Assembly (NCBI RefSeq): GCF_014257025.1
Contig: NZ_JACMSF010000002.1
Span: 186,001 to 250,000 of the forward strand
Direction of reading: 5' to 3'
Source of the DNA: Streptomyces cupreus
Lineage (GTDB): Bacteria; Actinomycetota; Actinomycetes; Streptomycetales; Streptomycetaceae
Length of the DNA stretch: 64,000 nucleotides
Position numbers and translations under genes: made by a program. Positions 1-9,982 of the stretch are shown piece by piece. The stretch's first letter is position 1. Every line of letters starts with the position of its first letter. The notes beneath the pieces were generated by a model that was not told the DNA's origin, ran no database searches, and saw only the letters and a program-made list of their open reading frames with translations.

Positions 1-19
1 GGACAGTACGAGGACACCG

Positions 20-1825
20 ATGTCTCACCTCCGCGCACCGGCCGCACGCGCAGACCGCCGTGAGGGCGGGCGGCACGGACGGCCGGTCGCTCGCCCCACC
101 CCCGCGCTGCCCGAGACGCACATACGGCCGCAGCTCCTCCGGCTCGCCGTGCTGCCGCCGGTCGCCGTCGCCCTCGCCGCCTGCGCGGCCGTGCTGTTCA
201 CCGTCCGCACCACCGGCGCACGGCCGAGTCTGACCCTGTGGGGGATGCTCGCCGGCGCGGTCGCCGTGGCCCTGTCGGCCATGGTGATCGCCGCCGTGGT
301 CGCCGACCGCACCGCCCGCTCCGTGAGCGAGCGCGTCGGCGCCCTGCGCCACAGCAGCGCCCGCGGCGAGGCCGATCTGCGCGCCCTCGTCGAAACGCTG
401 CGCCGGGGCGACAGCCCGCCCCGGCGCAAGCCACGCAGCGGCCCGCCGGAGGACGCCGACGACTTCGAACTGCTCGCCGCCGACCTGGCCCGCGCCCACG
501 ACGGAGCCGTCACCGCCGTCGTCAAGGCCGCCCAACTGTCCAGTCAGGCAGGCAGCGAACAGAAGCTGGAGGTCTTCGTCAACCTGGCGCGGCGCCTGCA
601 GTCGCTGGTGCACCGCGAGATCTCCATCCTCGACGAGCTGGAGAACGAGATCGAGGATCCCGACCTGCTCAAGGGCCTCTTCCACGTCGACCACCTCGCC
701 ACCCGGATCCGCCGTCACGCCGAGAATCTCGCTGTCCTCGGCGGCGCCGTCTCGCGCCGCCAGTGGAGCAACCCGGTCTCCATGACCGAGGTGCTGCGCT
801 CGGCCATCGCCGAGGTCGAGCAGTACTCCCGGGTCAAGCTCGTGCCGCCGATCGACGGCACCCTGCGCGGACACGCGGTCGCCGACGTCATCCACCTGCT
901 CGCCGAACTCGTCGAGAACGCCACCGTGTTCTCCGCCCCGCACACCCAGGTACTGCTGCGCGCCAACCTCGTCACCTCGGGGCTCGCCGTCGAGGTCGAG
1001 GACCGCGGACTCGGCATGCCGGTCGGCGAACAGGAGCGGATGAACGCCCTGCTCGCCGACCCCGACCAGGTCAACGTCGCCAGCCTGCTCGCCGACGGCC
1101 GCATCGGCCTGTTCGTGGTCTCCCAGCTCGCCCGACGGCACGGCATCAACGTCCGGCTCCAGACCAACATCTACGGCGGAGTACAGGCCGTACTCGTCGT
1201 ACCGCAGGGGCTGCTGGGCACCGGGCCGGGCGGCGCCCAGGCAGCCGGGGCCCCGCAAGTACCGCAGCCGCAGTCGGCCGTGCCGCCCCCCTCGCCGACC
1301 GCGCCGCAGCGGCCGGACCCGCGGGCCGCGGCGCCCATGGCCAACGGCGTCGGACCCGTGCCGCTGCCCGTGCGCGGCGCCCAGGAGGCGCGGCGCAACA
1401 TCGCGGAGGCCGTGCCCGGCATCAGGCCCGAGGACCGGGCGGTCGTCGCCGAGCACACCGTCGCCCCGCCCACCCCGCGCTCCGGCGCCGTGCGCGGCAC
1501 CATGGGCAGGCCCCAACTGCCCCGGCGCCGCGCCCAGGAACACATCGCCCCCCAATTGCGCGACGGTCCCACGCCGCGCCAGGAACCCGAGCACCTCGCC
1601 GGACACGACCCCGGACTGATGGCCGCCTTCCAACGCGGGATCGGCCTCGCCGAGGCACAGCAGCACCTGGAGTCGGAGCATCCGGACCAGCTCGGCTCCG
1701 ACGCCCTCACCGCGGACTTCATGGAGGCGGACGTGACCCCGGCGCGCATACCGGAGGCGCGCCCCGCACACCTGTCCCGCTCCGAGCACACCAACCGGCA
1801 CGACGGGAGCGCATCAGCCGGATGA
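20..1825 (+). CDS. cvnA: Conservon sensor-like histidine kinase (CvnA type)
   Basis: Membrane-anchored, ATPase-domain protein that heads a conservon, a Streptomyces four-gene module resembling a eukaryotic G-protein-coupled receptor system. Two hydrophobic segments lie at about residues 40-95. A C-terminal GHKL ATPase region follows: N box ELVENATVFS near residue 295, G1 box DRGLGMP near 330, and G2 around GLFVV near 365. The last 200 residues are Pro/Ala/Gln-rich and look disordered. I see no classical H-box phosphoacceptor, as expected for this family. The ATG at 20 has a plausible AGGA about 5 bases upstream. The window starts only 19 bases before it, so an earlier start cannot be excluded. 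cvnB follows 68 bases downstream. Family and order are clear; the signal sensed is unknown. Confidence 0.9.
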   Translation: MSHLRAPAARADRREGGRHGRPVARPTPALPETHIRPQLLRLAVLPPVAVALAACAAVLFTVRTTGARPSLTLWGMLAGAVAVALSAMVIAAVVADRTARSVSERVGALRHSSARGEADLRALVETLRRGDSPPRRKPRSGPPEDADDFELLAADLARAHDGAVTAVVKAAQLSSQAGSEQKLEVFVNLARRLQSLVHREISILDELENEIEDPDLLKGLFHVDHLATRIRRHAENLAVLGGAVSRRQWSNPVSMTEVLRSAIAEVEQYSRVKLVPPIDGTLRGHAVADVIHLLAELVENATVFSAPHTQVLLRANLVTSGLAVEVEDRGLGMPVGEQERMNALLADPDQVNVASLLADGRIGLFVVSQLARRHGINVRLQTNIYGGVQAVLVVPQGLLGTGPGGAQAAGAPQVPQPQSAVPPPSPTAPQRPDPRAAAPMANGVGPVPLPVRGAQEARRNIAEAVPGIRPEDRAVVAEHTVAPPTPRSGAVRGTMGRPQLPRRRAQEHIAPQLRDGPTPRQEPEHLAGHDPGLMAAFQRGIGLAEAQQHLESEHPDQLGSDALTADFMEADVTPARIPEARPAHLSRSEHTNRHDGSASAG

Positions 1826-1893
1826 CCAGGCACGCACCCACCCCCACCCCCAGCGCTCCGTCAGACCTTCGTACCTCAAGGAGTCGATCCACC

Positions 1894-2328
1894 ATGGCGA
1901 GCGAAGCGCCGACCGGCCATGCATCCGATCTCGACTGGCTGATGAGCGGCCTCGTGCAGCGCGTACCGCACACGAACAGTGCGGTGCTCCTCTCCTGCGA
2001 CGGGCTCGTCAAGTCGGTCTACGGCCTCGACCCGGACAGCGCCGACCACATGGCGGCCCTGGCCTCCGGCCTGTACTCCCTCGGCCGCAGCGCCGGGGTC
2101 CGCTTCGGCGACGGCGGAGACGTCCGCCAGGTCGTCGTCGAACTCGACTCGACGCTACTGTTCGTGACCACCGCCGGATCCGGCACCTGTCTCGCCGTAC
2201 TGGCAGGACGTGACGCCGACGCCGCCGTCCTCGGCTACGAGATGGCGATGCTGGTCAAGAGCGTCCGCCCCTACCTGGTGACCGCACCCCGGCAGCACAC
2301 CGTCGAACCGTCGGCGTCGAGGCCTTGA
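1894..2328 (+). CDS. cvnB: Roadblock/LC7 domain protein (CvnB type)
   Basis: 144-residue roadblock/LC7 protein, second member of the conservon. These small alpha/beta proteins act as regulators or GTPase-activating partners of the conservon GTPase. The sequence opens with DLDWLMSGLVQRVPHTNSAV and continues with the family's VLLSCDGL and GLYSLGRSAG regions. The open frame extends far upstream in the shadow of cvnA, but the ATG at 1894 follows AAGGAGTCGATCCACC, a good ribosome-binding site, and matches the family N-terminus. The stop overlaps the proposed cvnC start, implying translational coupling. Confidence 0.93.
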   Translation: MASEAPTGHASDLDWLMSGLVQRVPHTNSAVLLSCDGLVKSVYGLDPDSADHMAALASGLYSLGRSAGVRFGDGGDVRQVVVELDSTLLFVTTAGSGTCLAVLAGRDADAAVLGYEMAMLVKSVRPYLVTAPRQHTVEPSASRP

Positions 2329-2702
2329 GCGTGGCGGCGGCCGGCGACGGGCCCTGGCTCGACGACGCGGCCGGACGACTGGTGCGCCCCTTCACGGTCA
2401 GCAACGGCCGGACCCGGCCCACCGTCGCCCTCGACCTGATCTCCCAGGTGATGGCCACCGGGGCGACCCCCCTCGGCTATCTGGGCCCCGAACACACGGA
2501 GGCGCTCGACCTGTGCCGCGCCCACGTCTCGGTCGCCGAGGTCGCGGCCCACCTGAAGCTGCCGGCGGCAGTCACCAAGGTGCTGCTGTCGGACCTCGTC
2601 GACTGCGGGGCGCTCACCACCAAGCCCCCCGAGTTCCACCACAACCCCACTGACCGGGCTCTTCTGGAGGCAGTGCTCGATGGACTACGACGACAGCTCT
2701 GA
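2325..2702 (+). CDS. cvnC: DUF742 protein (CvnC type)
   Basis: 125-residue DUF742 protein, third member of the conservon. The family has a winged-helix-like fold and may link the roadblock protein and GTPase to transcription. Recognisable family blocks are RLVRPFTVSNGRT near the N-terminus, LDLCRAHVSVAEVAAHL in the middle and a C-terminal LLEAVLDGLRRQL. The proposed TTG start overlaps the cvnB stop (TTGA). A GTG two codons later (2331) is equally possible. The 3' end overlaps cvnD by 23 bases. Confidence 0.9.
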   Translation: MSVAAAGDGPWLDDAAGRLVRPFTVSNGRTRPTVALDLISQVMATGATPLGYLGPEHTEALDLCRAHVSVAEVAAHLKLPAAVTKVLLSDLVDCGALTTKPPEFHHNPTDRALLEAVLDGLRRQL

Positions 2703-3297
2703 CTACGACGGCGGCACCGACCCCTTCCCCACCGCGCTGAAGATCCTGGTGGCGGGCGGGTTCGGGGCCGGCAAGACGACCTTCGTCGGCGCCGTCAGCG
2801 AGATCGCACCGCTCAGCACCGAGGAGCTGCTCACCACGGTCAGCGCCGCGACCGACAATCTCGACGGCGTCGAGAACAAGGTCGAGACCACGGTCGCCAT
2901 GGACTTCGGCCGCATCACACTCGACCCCCAGCATGTGCTGTACCTGTTCGGCACACCCGGACAGGAACGGTTCTGGTTCATGTGGGACGAGCTCTGCGAA
3001 GGCGCGCTCGGCGCCGTCATCCTCGCCGACACCCGGCGCCTGGAGGACTGCTTCGCCGCCGTCGACTTCTTCGAACAGCGCGGCCTCGGCTTCATCCTCG
3101 CGATCAACGAGTTCGACGGCGCCTACCGCTACGACCCCGAGGAGGTGCGCGCCGCCATCGACCTCGACCCCGGGATCCCCGTCGTGCGCTGCGACGCCCG
3201 GATCTCCAGCTCGGGCGTCCAGACCCTGCTGACCCTGGTCAAACACCTCATCGCGCACGCCCCGGCCCCCGCGACCGGCCACGGCGCCCATATGTGA
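2680..3297 (+). CDS. cvnD: Conservon small GTPase (CvnD type)
   Basis: 205-residue ATP/GTP-binding protein and output GTPase of the conservon. The P-loop GGFGAGKTT lies near residue 26. The switch region reads LFGTPGQERFWFMWDEL (G3-like, near residue 88) and the base-recognition region is AINEFDG near 140, where the usual NKxD is altered as is normal in conservon GTPases. The ATG at 2680 lies inside the cvnC 3' end, so the two genes are probably co-translated. No membrane segment or lipid motif is visible. Confidence 0.92.
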   Translation: MDYDDSSDYDGGTDPFPTALKILVAGGFGAGKTTFVGAVSEIAPLSTEELLTTVSAATDNLDGVENKVETTVAMDFGRITLDPQHVLYLFGTPGQERFWFMWDELCEGALGAVILADTRRLEDCFAAVDFFEQRGLGFILAINEFDGAYRYDPEEVRAAIDLDPGIPVVRCDARISSSGVQTLLTLVKHLIAHAPAPATGHGAHM

Positions 3298-3356
3298 TCC
3301 CCGCACACCCCACGGAGCCCGCCTATGCAGTACGCCCATATCGATGGAGTGCGCCG

Positions 3357-3944
3357 ATGAGCTACGACCCGCCCCGCCCGGCAGGTCGACTGCTGCTCAC
3401 GCCCGAGGACAAGGAGGCACCCGCCCGAGCGGACCGGCTGCGCCGACTCGGCCTCGGGGAGCGGACGGAGCCCGTCCTCGACGCCTACGCCGACGCTCTC
3501 GCCGAGGTGACCGGGGCGCCGTACGCCATGGTCAACTTCATCGACGAGAACCGGCAGTTCTTCGCCGGCCTGCACCTTCCGGCTGCCGCACTGTTCGTGA
3601 AGGGCGACGGCACCAGTCCGGAAGTCGGCCGCACCCTGCCGCGCGACCACGGGTTCTGCCCCCATGTGGTGGTCCGGCGCAAGGCGCTCGTCCTGGAGGA
3701 CGTCTGCGACTATCCGCGGTTCGCGGGCAACCCCGTCGTCGACGAGTTCGGCATCCGCTCCTATCTCGGCGCACCGCTGATCGAGAGTACGGGGATGGTG
3801 CTCGGCACCGTGTGCGTCGTCGACGTGGAGCCACGGCCGTGGGGGAGGCCGGGCCTGGAGACGATCAAGGCGTCGGCCGCGGATCTCGTCGCCCGGCTGG
3901 AGCGACGGGAGGGCGACGGGCTGCCGATCCAGACGGGTCGTTGA
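3357..3944 (+). CDS. GAF domain protein
   Basis: 195-residue protein consisting mainly of one GAF domain (about residues 35-185), a small-molecule or redox-sensing fold. Visible features are PYAMVNFIDENRQFFAGL, a CPHVVVRRKALVLEDVCDYPRF region and YLGAPLIESTGMVLGTVCVVD. GAF proteins of this type often follow conservons, so it is probably an accessory sensor of the module upstream. The ATG at 3357 overlaps the stop of a possible 11-codon upstream frame (3325-3360, ATGA). The stop codon lies within a 17-bp tandem duplication, so the C-terminus may have changed recently. Confidence 0.85.
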   Translation: MSYDPPRPAGRLLLTPEDKEAPARADRLRRLGLGERTEPVLDAYADALAEVTGAPYAMVNFIDENRQFFAGLHLPAAALFVKGDGTSPEVGRTLPRDHGFCPHVVVRRKALVLEDVCDYPRFAGNPVVDEFGIRSYLGAPLIESTGMVLGTVCVVDVEPRPWGRPGLETIKASAADLVARLERREGDGLPIQTGR

Positions 3945-3959
3945 TCCAGACGGGTCGTT
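3926..3959. repeat. 17-bp tandem duplication at the GAF gene stop
   Basis: The unit GATCCAGACGGGTCGTT occurs twice with no gap (3926-3942 and 3943-3959), followed by a partial third GATC. The first unit supplies the last codons of the GAF gene and the junction supplies its TGA. It looks like a recent slippage duplication. Confidence 0.9.
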
Positions 3960-3962
3960 GAT

Positions 3963-4559
3963 CTAGAAGCCCCGCCACACGTTGTCGAACGCGGCGTCCT
4001 CGATCGACCGCCGCTGCCGTACCGCCTCCAGTTCCATCACCGCGTGGCCCACGGCGGCCAGCACGGTCGTGACGGTGTCGTCGGTGAGGTTCTCGGGGGG
4101 CGCGGTCTCGTCCTCGATGCCGACGGCCGCGGCCAGCGCGGTGAGGACGGGCTCGCCGGACGCCCGGCGCTCCTCGGCGCGGCTGCGGGCCGGGGACTCG
4201 ACGGGCACGGCCCGTCCGGACCGCAACGGGAAACGGGGCCCGCGCCTACGGGCGGTCAGGCCGATCTTCTCCAGATCGTCGACGTAGGCCGAGGAGAGCT
4301 CGCGGCCCCGGCGCCACAGCCAGTCCTCGATCGTCTCGAAGGGCTCCTGCCGGACCAGCGACGCGGTGGCCTCGTCCAGCAGGCGGTCACCCGTCGCCGA
4401 CTTCGGGCCCGGTACGAGGCGGTCGTCGTCCAGCGTGAGCGCCCCGGCCGCCACCAGGTCCAGCACCTCGGCTCCCGCGAGCGCGAGCGAGAGGTCGCCC
4501 TGCTCCACGGAGCGACTGGGCTCCAGGGCGACGATCGCGAGATCCCGTGCGGTGTTCAT
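3963..4559 (-). CDS. GPP34 (GOLPH3-like) family protein
   Basis: 198-residue GPP34-family protein, the bacterial relative of Golgi phosphoprotein GOLPH3, which in eukaryotes binds phosphatidylinositol 4-phosphate. In Streptomyces the family occurs in many copies and its role is not established; membrane or lipid association is inferred. The N-terminal [22 protein letters not shown] and the later DDRLVP are family hallmarks. It is convergent with the GAF gene (18 bases apart) and transcribed away from tdh. The ATG at 4559 fits the family start. Confidence 0.88.
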   Translation of the reverse strand: MNTARDLAIVALEPSRSVEQGDLSLALAGAEVLDLVAAGALTLDDDRLVPGPKSATGDRLLDEATASLVRQEPFETIEDWLWRRGRELSSAYVDDLEKIGLTARRRGPRFPLRSGRAVPVESPARSRAEERRASGEPVLTALAAAVGIEDETAPPENLTDDTVTTVLAAVGHAVMELEAVRQRRSIEDAAFDNVWRGF

Positions 4560-4799
4560 GAGCGGCTCCAGAGGCGTCGGCCGGGCGGTGTCCCGCGTTC
4601 ATTGTCGCTGGTGTCGCGGGGGCGTGGGGGGTCTTACGGGCCCCGGTGTGAAGGAGATCTGCGGCTCCGCTTAAGAAATCCTCGATGGACCGGGGACGGC
4701 TTCGTACGGCAGATTGCTGGGCGATTCCACTCCTCTCCCCGGTTGCGGGCGCCTTCGGCATGCCCGGACCCGGGGTCGTACCCCTCAGGAGCCGTACGC

Positions 4800-5828
4800 G
4801 TGAAGGCGCTGGTCAAGGAGAAGGCGGAGCCCGGGCTGTGGCTCGCGGACGTCCCGGAGCCCGCCGTCGGACCCGGCGACGTACTCATCAAGGTGCTGCG
4901 CACCGGCATCTGCGGCACCGATCTGCACATCCGGTCCTGGGACGGCTGGGCGCAGCAGGCGATCCGCACCCCGCTGGTGCTCGGCCACGAGTTCGTCGGC
5001 GAGGTCGTCGAGACCGGCCGGGACGTCACCGACATCAGGCCCGGCGACCGGGTCAGCGGAGAGGGCCATCTGGTGTGCGGCAAGTGCCGCAACTGCCTGG
5101 CCGGACGCCGTCATCTGTGCCGGGCCACGGTCGGGCTCGGGGTCGGACGCGACGGCGCGTTCGCCGAGTACGTCGCCCTGCCCGCCGCCAACGTCTGGGT
5201 GCACCGGGTCCCGGTCGACCTCGATGTCGCCGCGATCTTCGACCCGTTCGGCAACGCCGTGCACACCGCGCTGTCCTTCCCGCTGGTCGGCGAGGACGTC
5301 CTGATCACCGGCGCGGGCCCGATCGGTCTGATGGCCGCCGCGGTCGCCCGGCACGCGGGTGCCCGCAATGTCGTCATCACCGATGTCAGCGAGGAACGCC
5401 TGGGCCTGGCCCGCAAGGTCGGCGTGAGCCTGGCGCTGAACGTGGCGGAGACCCGGATCGCCGACGGACAGCGGGAGTTGGGCCTGCGCGAGGGCTTCGA
5501 CATCGGCCTGGAGATGTCCGGCCGCCCCGAGGCCATGCGCGACATGATCGCCAACATGACGCACGGCGGCCGGATCGCGATGCTCGGCCTGCCCGCCGAG
5601 GAGTTCGCGGTCGACTGGGCCCGGATCGTCACCTCGATGATCACCATCAAGGGCATCTACGGCCGTGAGATGTTCGAGACCTGGTACGCGATGTCCGTCC
5701 TGCTGGAGGCCGGCCTCGACCTCACCCCCGTGATCACCGGCCGGTACGACTACCGCGACTTCGAGTCGGCCTTCGCCGACGCGGCGAGCGGCCGTGGCGG
5801 CAAGGTCATCCTCGACTGGACCGCGTAA
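4800..5828 (+). CDS. tdh: L-threonine 3-dehydrogenase
   Basis: 342-residue zinc-dependent medium-chain dehydrogenase that oxidises L-threonine to 2-amino-3-ketobutyrate with NAD+. Its length matches typical Tdh (about 341). The catalytic zinc motif GICGTDLH is near residue 38, the GHEFVGEV block follows, and the structural zinc cysteines lie in [15 protein letters not shown]. The Rossmann motif GAGPIGLM is near residue 168. The GTG at 4800 has AGGAG about 8 bases upstream, and the protein matches family N-termini from there, although the frame is open much further upstream. kbl follows after 20 bases and performs the next step, so the pair forms the threonine-to-glycine pathway. Confidence 0.95.
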   Translation: MKALVKEKAEPGLWLADVPEPAVGPGDVLIKVLRTGICGTDLHIRSWDGWAQQAIRTPLVLGHEFVGEVVETGRDVTDIRPGDRVSGEGHLVCGKCRNCLAGRRHLCRATVGLGVGRDGAFAEYVALPAANVWVHRVPVDLDVAAIFDPFGNAVHTALSFPLVGEDVLITGAGPIGLMAAAVARHAGARNVVITDVSEERLGLARKVGVSLALNVAETRIADGQRELGLREGFDIGLEMSGRPEAMRDMIANMTHGGRIAMLGLPAEEFAVDWARIVTSMITIKGIYGREMFETWYAMSVLLEAGLDLTPVITGRYDYRDFESAFADAASGRGGKVILDWTA

Positions 5829-5848
5829 CCCCCTTAGGAGCCTTTTCG

Positions 5849-7042
<1,194 letters not shown>

Positions 7043-7059
7043 CCTGAGAGAATCGATTG

Positions 7060-7962
7060 GTGATCGAAGCGCGGCGGCTCCACATCCTCCGTGCGGTGGC
7101 CGACCATCGCACGGTGACGGCGGCTGCCGCCGCGCTGTACCTCACGCCCTCGGCCGTGTCGCAGCAGCTCACCGCGCTGGAGCAGGAGACGGGCCACCGC
7201 CTGGTGGAGCGCGGCGCCAAGGGCGTACGGCTCACCCCGGCCGGTGAGATCCTGCTCAGCCACACCAACGCCGTCCTCGCCCAGCTGGAGCGCGCCGAGG
7301 CGGAGCTGGCCGCCTACGGCTCCGGGGCGGCCGGCACGGTCACCGTCGCCGCCTTCGCGACCGGGATCGCCCAGGTCGTCGCCCCGGCCGTGGCCCGCCT
7401 CGCCGAGTCGGCGCCCGGCATCAGGATCCGGGTCCAGGACGCCGAGGGCGACGCCAGCCTGCCGATGGTGCTGGACCGGCAGGTCGACATCGCGGTGGCC
7501 GTCGAGTACCGCGGGGCCCCACCCGCCGACGACCCCCGGCTGAGCCATGTCCCGCTGTACGCGGAGCCCTTCGACGCGGTGGTGCCGATGACCCACCGGC
7601 TGGCCGATGCGGCCGAGGTGCCGTTGGGGGAACTGGCCAAGGACCCGTGGATCGGGCCGTACCCCGGAAACCCCTGCCATGACGTGGTCGTCCTCGCCTG
7701 CGAGAGCGCCGGGTTCCAGCCACGCCTGGAACACTCCTCGGACGACTTCCGCGCGGTCGTGGCGCTGGCCTCGGCGGACGCGGGCGTCGCCCTGGTCCCG
7801 CGCTCGGCGCTGCGCGGCATGGACCTCACCGGGGTGGTCGTGCGCCCGGTCGACGGGGTCGCGCCCACCCGCCGGGTCTTCGCGGCCGTACGCCGTGGCG
7901 CCGAGGAGCACCCGCTGATCCGCCCGGTGCTGGACGCTCTGCGGGCGGCGGCCGAAGGGTAG
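7060..7962 (+). CDS. LysR family transcriptional regulator
   Basis: About 300-residue LysR-type regulator. The N-terminal winged helix-turn-helix reads LHILRAVADHRTVTAAAAALYLTP followed by SAVSQQLTALEQETG. A periplasmic-binding-protein-like effector domain fills the rest (AGTVTVAAF onward). The GTG at 7060 is preceded by GAGAAT at 7048-7053, so a leaderless transcript is possible; a TTG one codon upstream is an alternative start. Position directly after tdh-kbl suggests control of threonine or glycine catabolism, but this is inferred from context only. Confidence 0.9.
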   Translation: MIEARRLHILRAVADHRTVTAAAAALYLTPSAVSQQLTALEQETGHRLVERGAKGVRLTPAGEILLSHTNAVLAQLERAEAELAAYGSGAAGTVTVAAFATGIAQVVAPAVARLAESAPGIRIRVQDAEGDASLPMVLDRQVDIAVAVEYRGAPPADDPRLSHVPLYAEPFDAVVPMTHRLADAAEVPLGELAKDPWIGPYPGNPCHDVVVLACESAGFQPRLEHSSDDFRAVVALASADAGVALVPRSALRGMDLTGVVVRPVDGVAPTRRVFAAVRRGAEEHPLIRPVLDALRAAAEG

Positions 7963-7977
7963 GGAACCGGCCACAGG

Positions 7978-9372
7978 GTGAACACAGTCTCGGTTGTCAT
8001 GCATGTGACGATGATCCTCCCGGCCCTGACCGAGGCGACGAGCCCCCTGTTCCGGCCCATCAAGTACTCGCTGTTCCCGCCGCTCGGCCTCGCCACCCTG
8101 GCCGGCTACCTGGATCCCGACGACGAGGTCACCCTCCATGACGAGCACGTCGAGCGGATCGACCTGGAGTCCCTCGACACCCCAGACCTGCTGGTGATCC
8201 AGCCGTACATCACCTCGGCCCGGCGCAGCTACGAGATAGCCGACCACTTCCGCGCCCGGGGCGTCCATGTCGCCATGGGCGGCCTGCATGTCACCTCGCT
8301 GCCCGAGGAGGCGGCGGCCCACGCCGACACGATCTTCACCGGCCCCGGGGAGGACACCTGGCCGCTGTTCCTGAAGGACTTCCGCGACGGCGTCCCCGCG
8401 CGGCGCTACGACTCGCAGCAGCGGACCCTGGCCGGACTTCCGCCGGTACGACGGGACCTGATCAAGCGTCACCTCTATCTGGTGCCGAACTCGATCGTCG
8501 TCTCCCGGGGTTGCCCGCACCACTGCGACTTCTGCTACAAGGACGCCTTCTTCGAGGGCGGGAAGTCCTTCTACACCCAGACCGTCGACGACGCCCTCGC
8601 GGAGATCGACCGCCTCCCCGGCCGGCACCTGTACTTCCTGGACGACCATCTGCTCGGCAACCGCCGCTTCGCCGAGGCCCTGTTCGACGGCATGAAGGGC
8701 ATGGGACGGCTGTGGCAGGCGGCCGGGACGGTCAACTCGGTACTGAAACCGGACCTGTTGGAGCGTGCGGTGGAGGCGGGGCTGCGCAGTCTGTTCGTCG
8801 GCTTCGAGACCGTCAACGACGCCAACCTCGCCGAGCGCCGCAAGAACCAGAACATCGGCACCGACTACGCGGCGGCGGTACGGCGCCTGCATGACGCCGG
8901 GGTCATGGTCAACGCCAGTTTCGTCTTCGGGCTCGACCAGGACGGGCCCGATGTCTTCGACCGCACGGTGGCCTGGGCGGTGGAACAGGGGATCGAGACG
9001 GCGACCTTCCACATCATGACGCCGTATCCGTCGACGGGGCTGTGGAAGCAGTTGGAGGCCGAGGACCGGATCGTGCACCGGGACTGGGATCTGTACGACA
9101 CGCGTCATGTCGTCTACCGGCCCAAGGGCATGACGCCACGTCAGCTGGAGGACGGCTACTGGCGGGCGTACCGCGACTTCTACCGCTGGTCCAACATCTG
9201 GCGGGGCGCCGGTGCTCAGCCCGGTACGCATGAGCGGCTGCGGCATCTCGCGTACGCGGGCGGGTGGAAGAAGTTCGAGCCCGCGTGGGATCTGCTGATC
9301 AGGTCGAAGCGGGTGGTGCGGGCGCTGCCGGCGCTGGAGCGGACGCTGGCGGCCTTCGGCGGCAGGGAGTAA
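7978..9372 (+). CDS. B12-binding-domain radical SAM protein
   Basis: 464-residue radical SAM enzyme. The N-terminal third (to about residue 130) resembles the cobalamin-binding Rossmann domain of class B radical SAM proteins (PPLGLATLAGYL, then LLVIQPYITSARR). The [4Fe-4S] cluster motif CPHHCDFC gives Cys179, Cys183 and Cys186, followed by a TIM-barrel core (YFLDDHLLGN, GFETVND, FVFGLDQDG, PYPSTGLW). The C-terminal region is helical. The substrate cannot be predicted. The GTG at 7978 is used here; ATG at 7999 is an alternative. The gene sits 15 bases after the LysR gene, in line with tdh-kbl. Confidence 0.9.
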   Translation: MNTVSVVMHVTMILPALTEATSPLFRPIKYSLFPPLGLATLAGYLDPDDEVTLHDEHVERIDLESLDTPDLLVIQPYITSARRSYEIADHFRARGVHVAMGGLHVTSLPEEAAAHADTIFTGPGEDTWPLFLKDFRDGVPARRYDSQQRTLAGLPPVRRDLIKRHLYLVPNSIVVSRGCPHHCDFCYKDAFFEGGKSFYTQTVDDALAEIDRLPGRHLYFLDDHLLGNRRFAEALFDGMKGMGRLWQAAGTVNSVLKPDLLERAVEAGLRSLFVGFETVNDANLAERRKNQNIGTDYAAAVRRLHDAGVMVNASFVFGLDQDGPDVFDRTVAWAVEQGIETATFHIMTPYPSTGLWKQLEAEDRIVHRDWDLYDTRHVVYRPKGMTPRQLEDGYWRAYRDFYRWSNIWRGAGAQPGTHERLRHLAYAGGWKKFEPAWDLLIRSKRVVRALPALERTLAAFGGRE

Positions 9373-9393
9373 CAGTTCGTTGCGTATCTGGGA

Positions 9394-9399
9394 TAGGGT
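9394..9399 (+). promoter_or_regulatory. Candidate -10 box for a leaderless XRE-cupin mRNA
   Basis: TAGGGT lies 7 bases before the ATG at 9407, the usual spacing for leaderless Streptomyces transcripts. It sits in an imperfect palindrome (ATCTGGGA-TAGGG-TCCCGGAT, one mismatch) that could be the repressor's own operator. No clear -35 box was seen. Confidence 0.4.
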
Positions 9400-9406
9400 C
9401 CCGGAT

Positions 9407-9982
9407 ATGAAACAGAGCGTGGATCTGAATCCCGTCGACGCCCGGCTCGGCGCGCGGCTGGCCGAGCTGCGGGCCGAGCGCGGCTGGTCGCTGGGTGAGG
9501 TCGCGGAGCGCAGCGGGATCAGCAAGTCGACCCTGTCCCGGGCCGAGCGCGCGGAGATCAGCCCCACCGCCTCGCTGCTGAACCGGCTGTGTGGCGTGTA
9601 CGGGCGGACCATGTCCCAGCTGCTCAGCGAGGTCGAGTCCGAGCCCGCCCTGCTGGTGCGGGCCGCTGAGCAGCAGGTCTGGGAGGACCGGGCCTCCGGG
9701 TTCGTACGGCGCTCCGTGTCCCCGCCCCATCCCGGGCTGCGCGGCGAGCTGGTCGAGGGGCGGCTCGCCGCGGGTGCCGACATCGCCTACGACCGGCCGC
9801 CCGTGCCGGGTCTGGAGCAGCACATCTGGGTGCTCGAAGGGGCGCTCGACGTCACGGCTCAGGATGCCGAGCACCATCTGGACGCCGGGGACTGTCTGCG
9901 GCTGCGGGTGTGGGGGCCGACGCGGTTCCGGTGCGCAGGGCCGGATGAGGCGCGGTATGTGCTGGCGGTGGTGCTGCCGTGA
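9407..9982 (+). CDS. XRE family regulator with cupin domain
   Basis: 191-residue regulator with an N-terminal XRE/Cro helix-turn-helix (ARLAELRAERGWSLGEVAERSGISKSTLSRAER, split here across residues 12-45) and a C-terminal cupin beta-barrel (about 100-190, LVEGRLAAGADI and HIWVLEGALDV) that presumably binds a small ligand. The ATG at 9407 is preferred over an in-frame TTG at 9380 because it follows a likely -10 box and matches family starts. Its TGA overlaps the GTG of the acetyltransferase (GTGA), so the two are translationally coupled. Confidence 0.88.
   Translation: MKQSVDLNPVDARLGARLAELRAERGWSLGEVAERSGISKSTLSRAERAEISPTASLLNRLCGVYGRTMSQLLSEVESEPALLVRAAEQQVWEDRASGFVRRSVSPPHPGLRGELVEGRLAAGADIAYDRPPVPGLEQHIWVLEGALDVTAQDAEHHLDAGDCLRLRVWGPTRFRCAGPDEARYVLAVVLP

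Noticed and set aside
238..1893. Open frame continuing upstream of cvnB inside cvnA
   Set aside because: It is out of frame with cvnA, has atypical Arg/Pro/Gly-rich composition and lacks family similarity until the ATG at 1894, so it is a shadow ORF.
4560..4799. Possible riboswitch upstream of tdh
   Set aside because: I looked for a glycine aptamer-type fold and found none of its conserved core elements; the start is explained by a normal ribosome-binding site.
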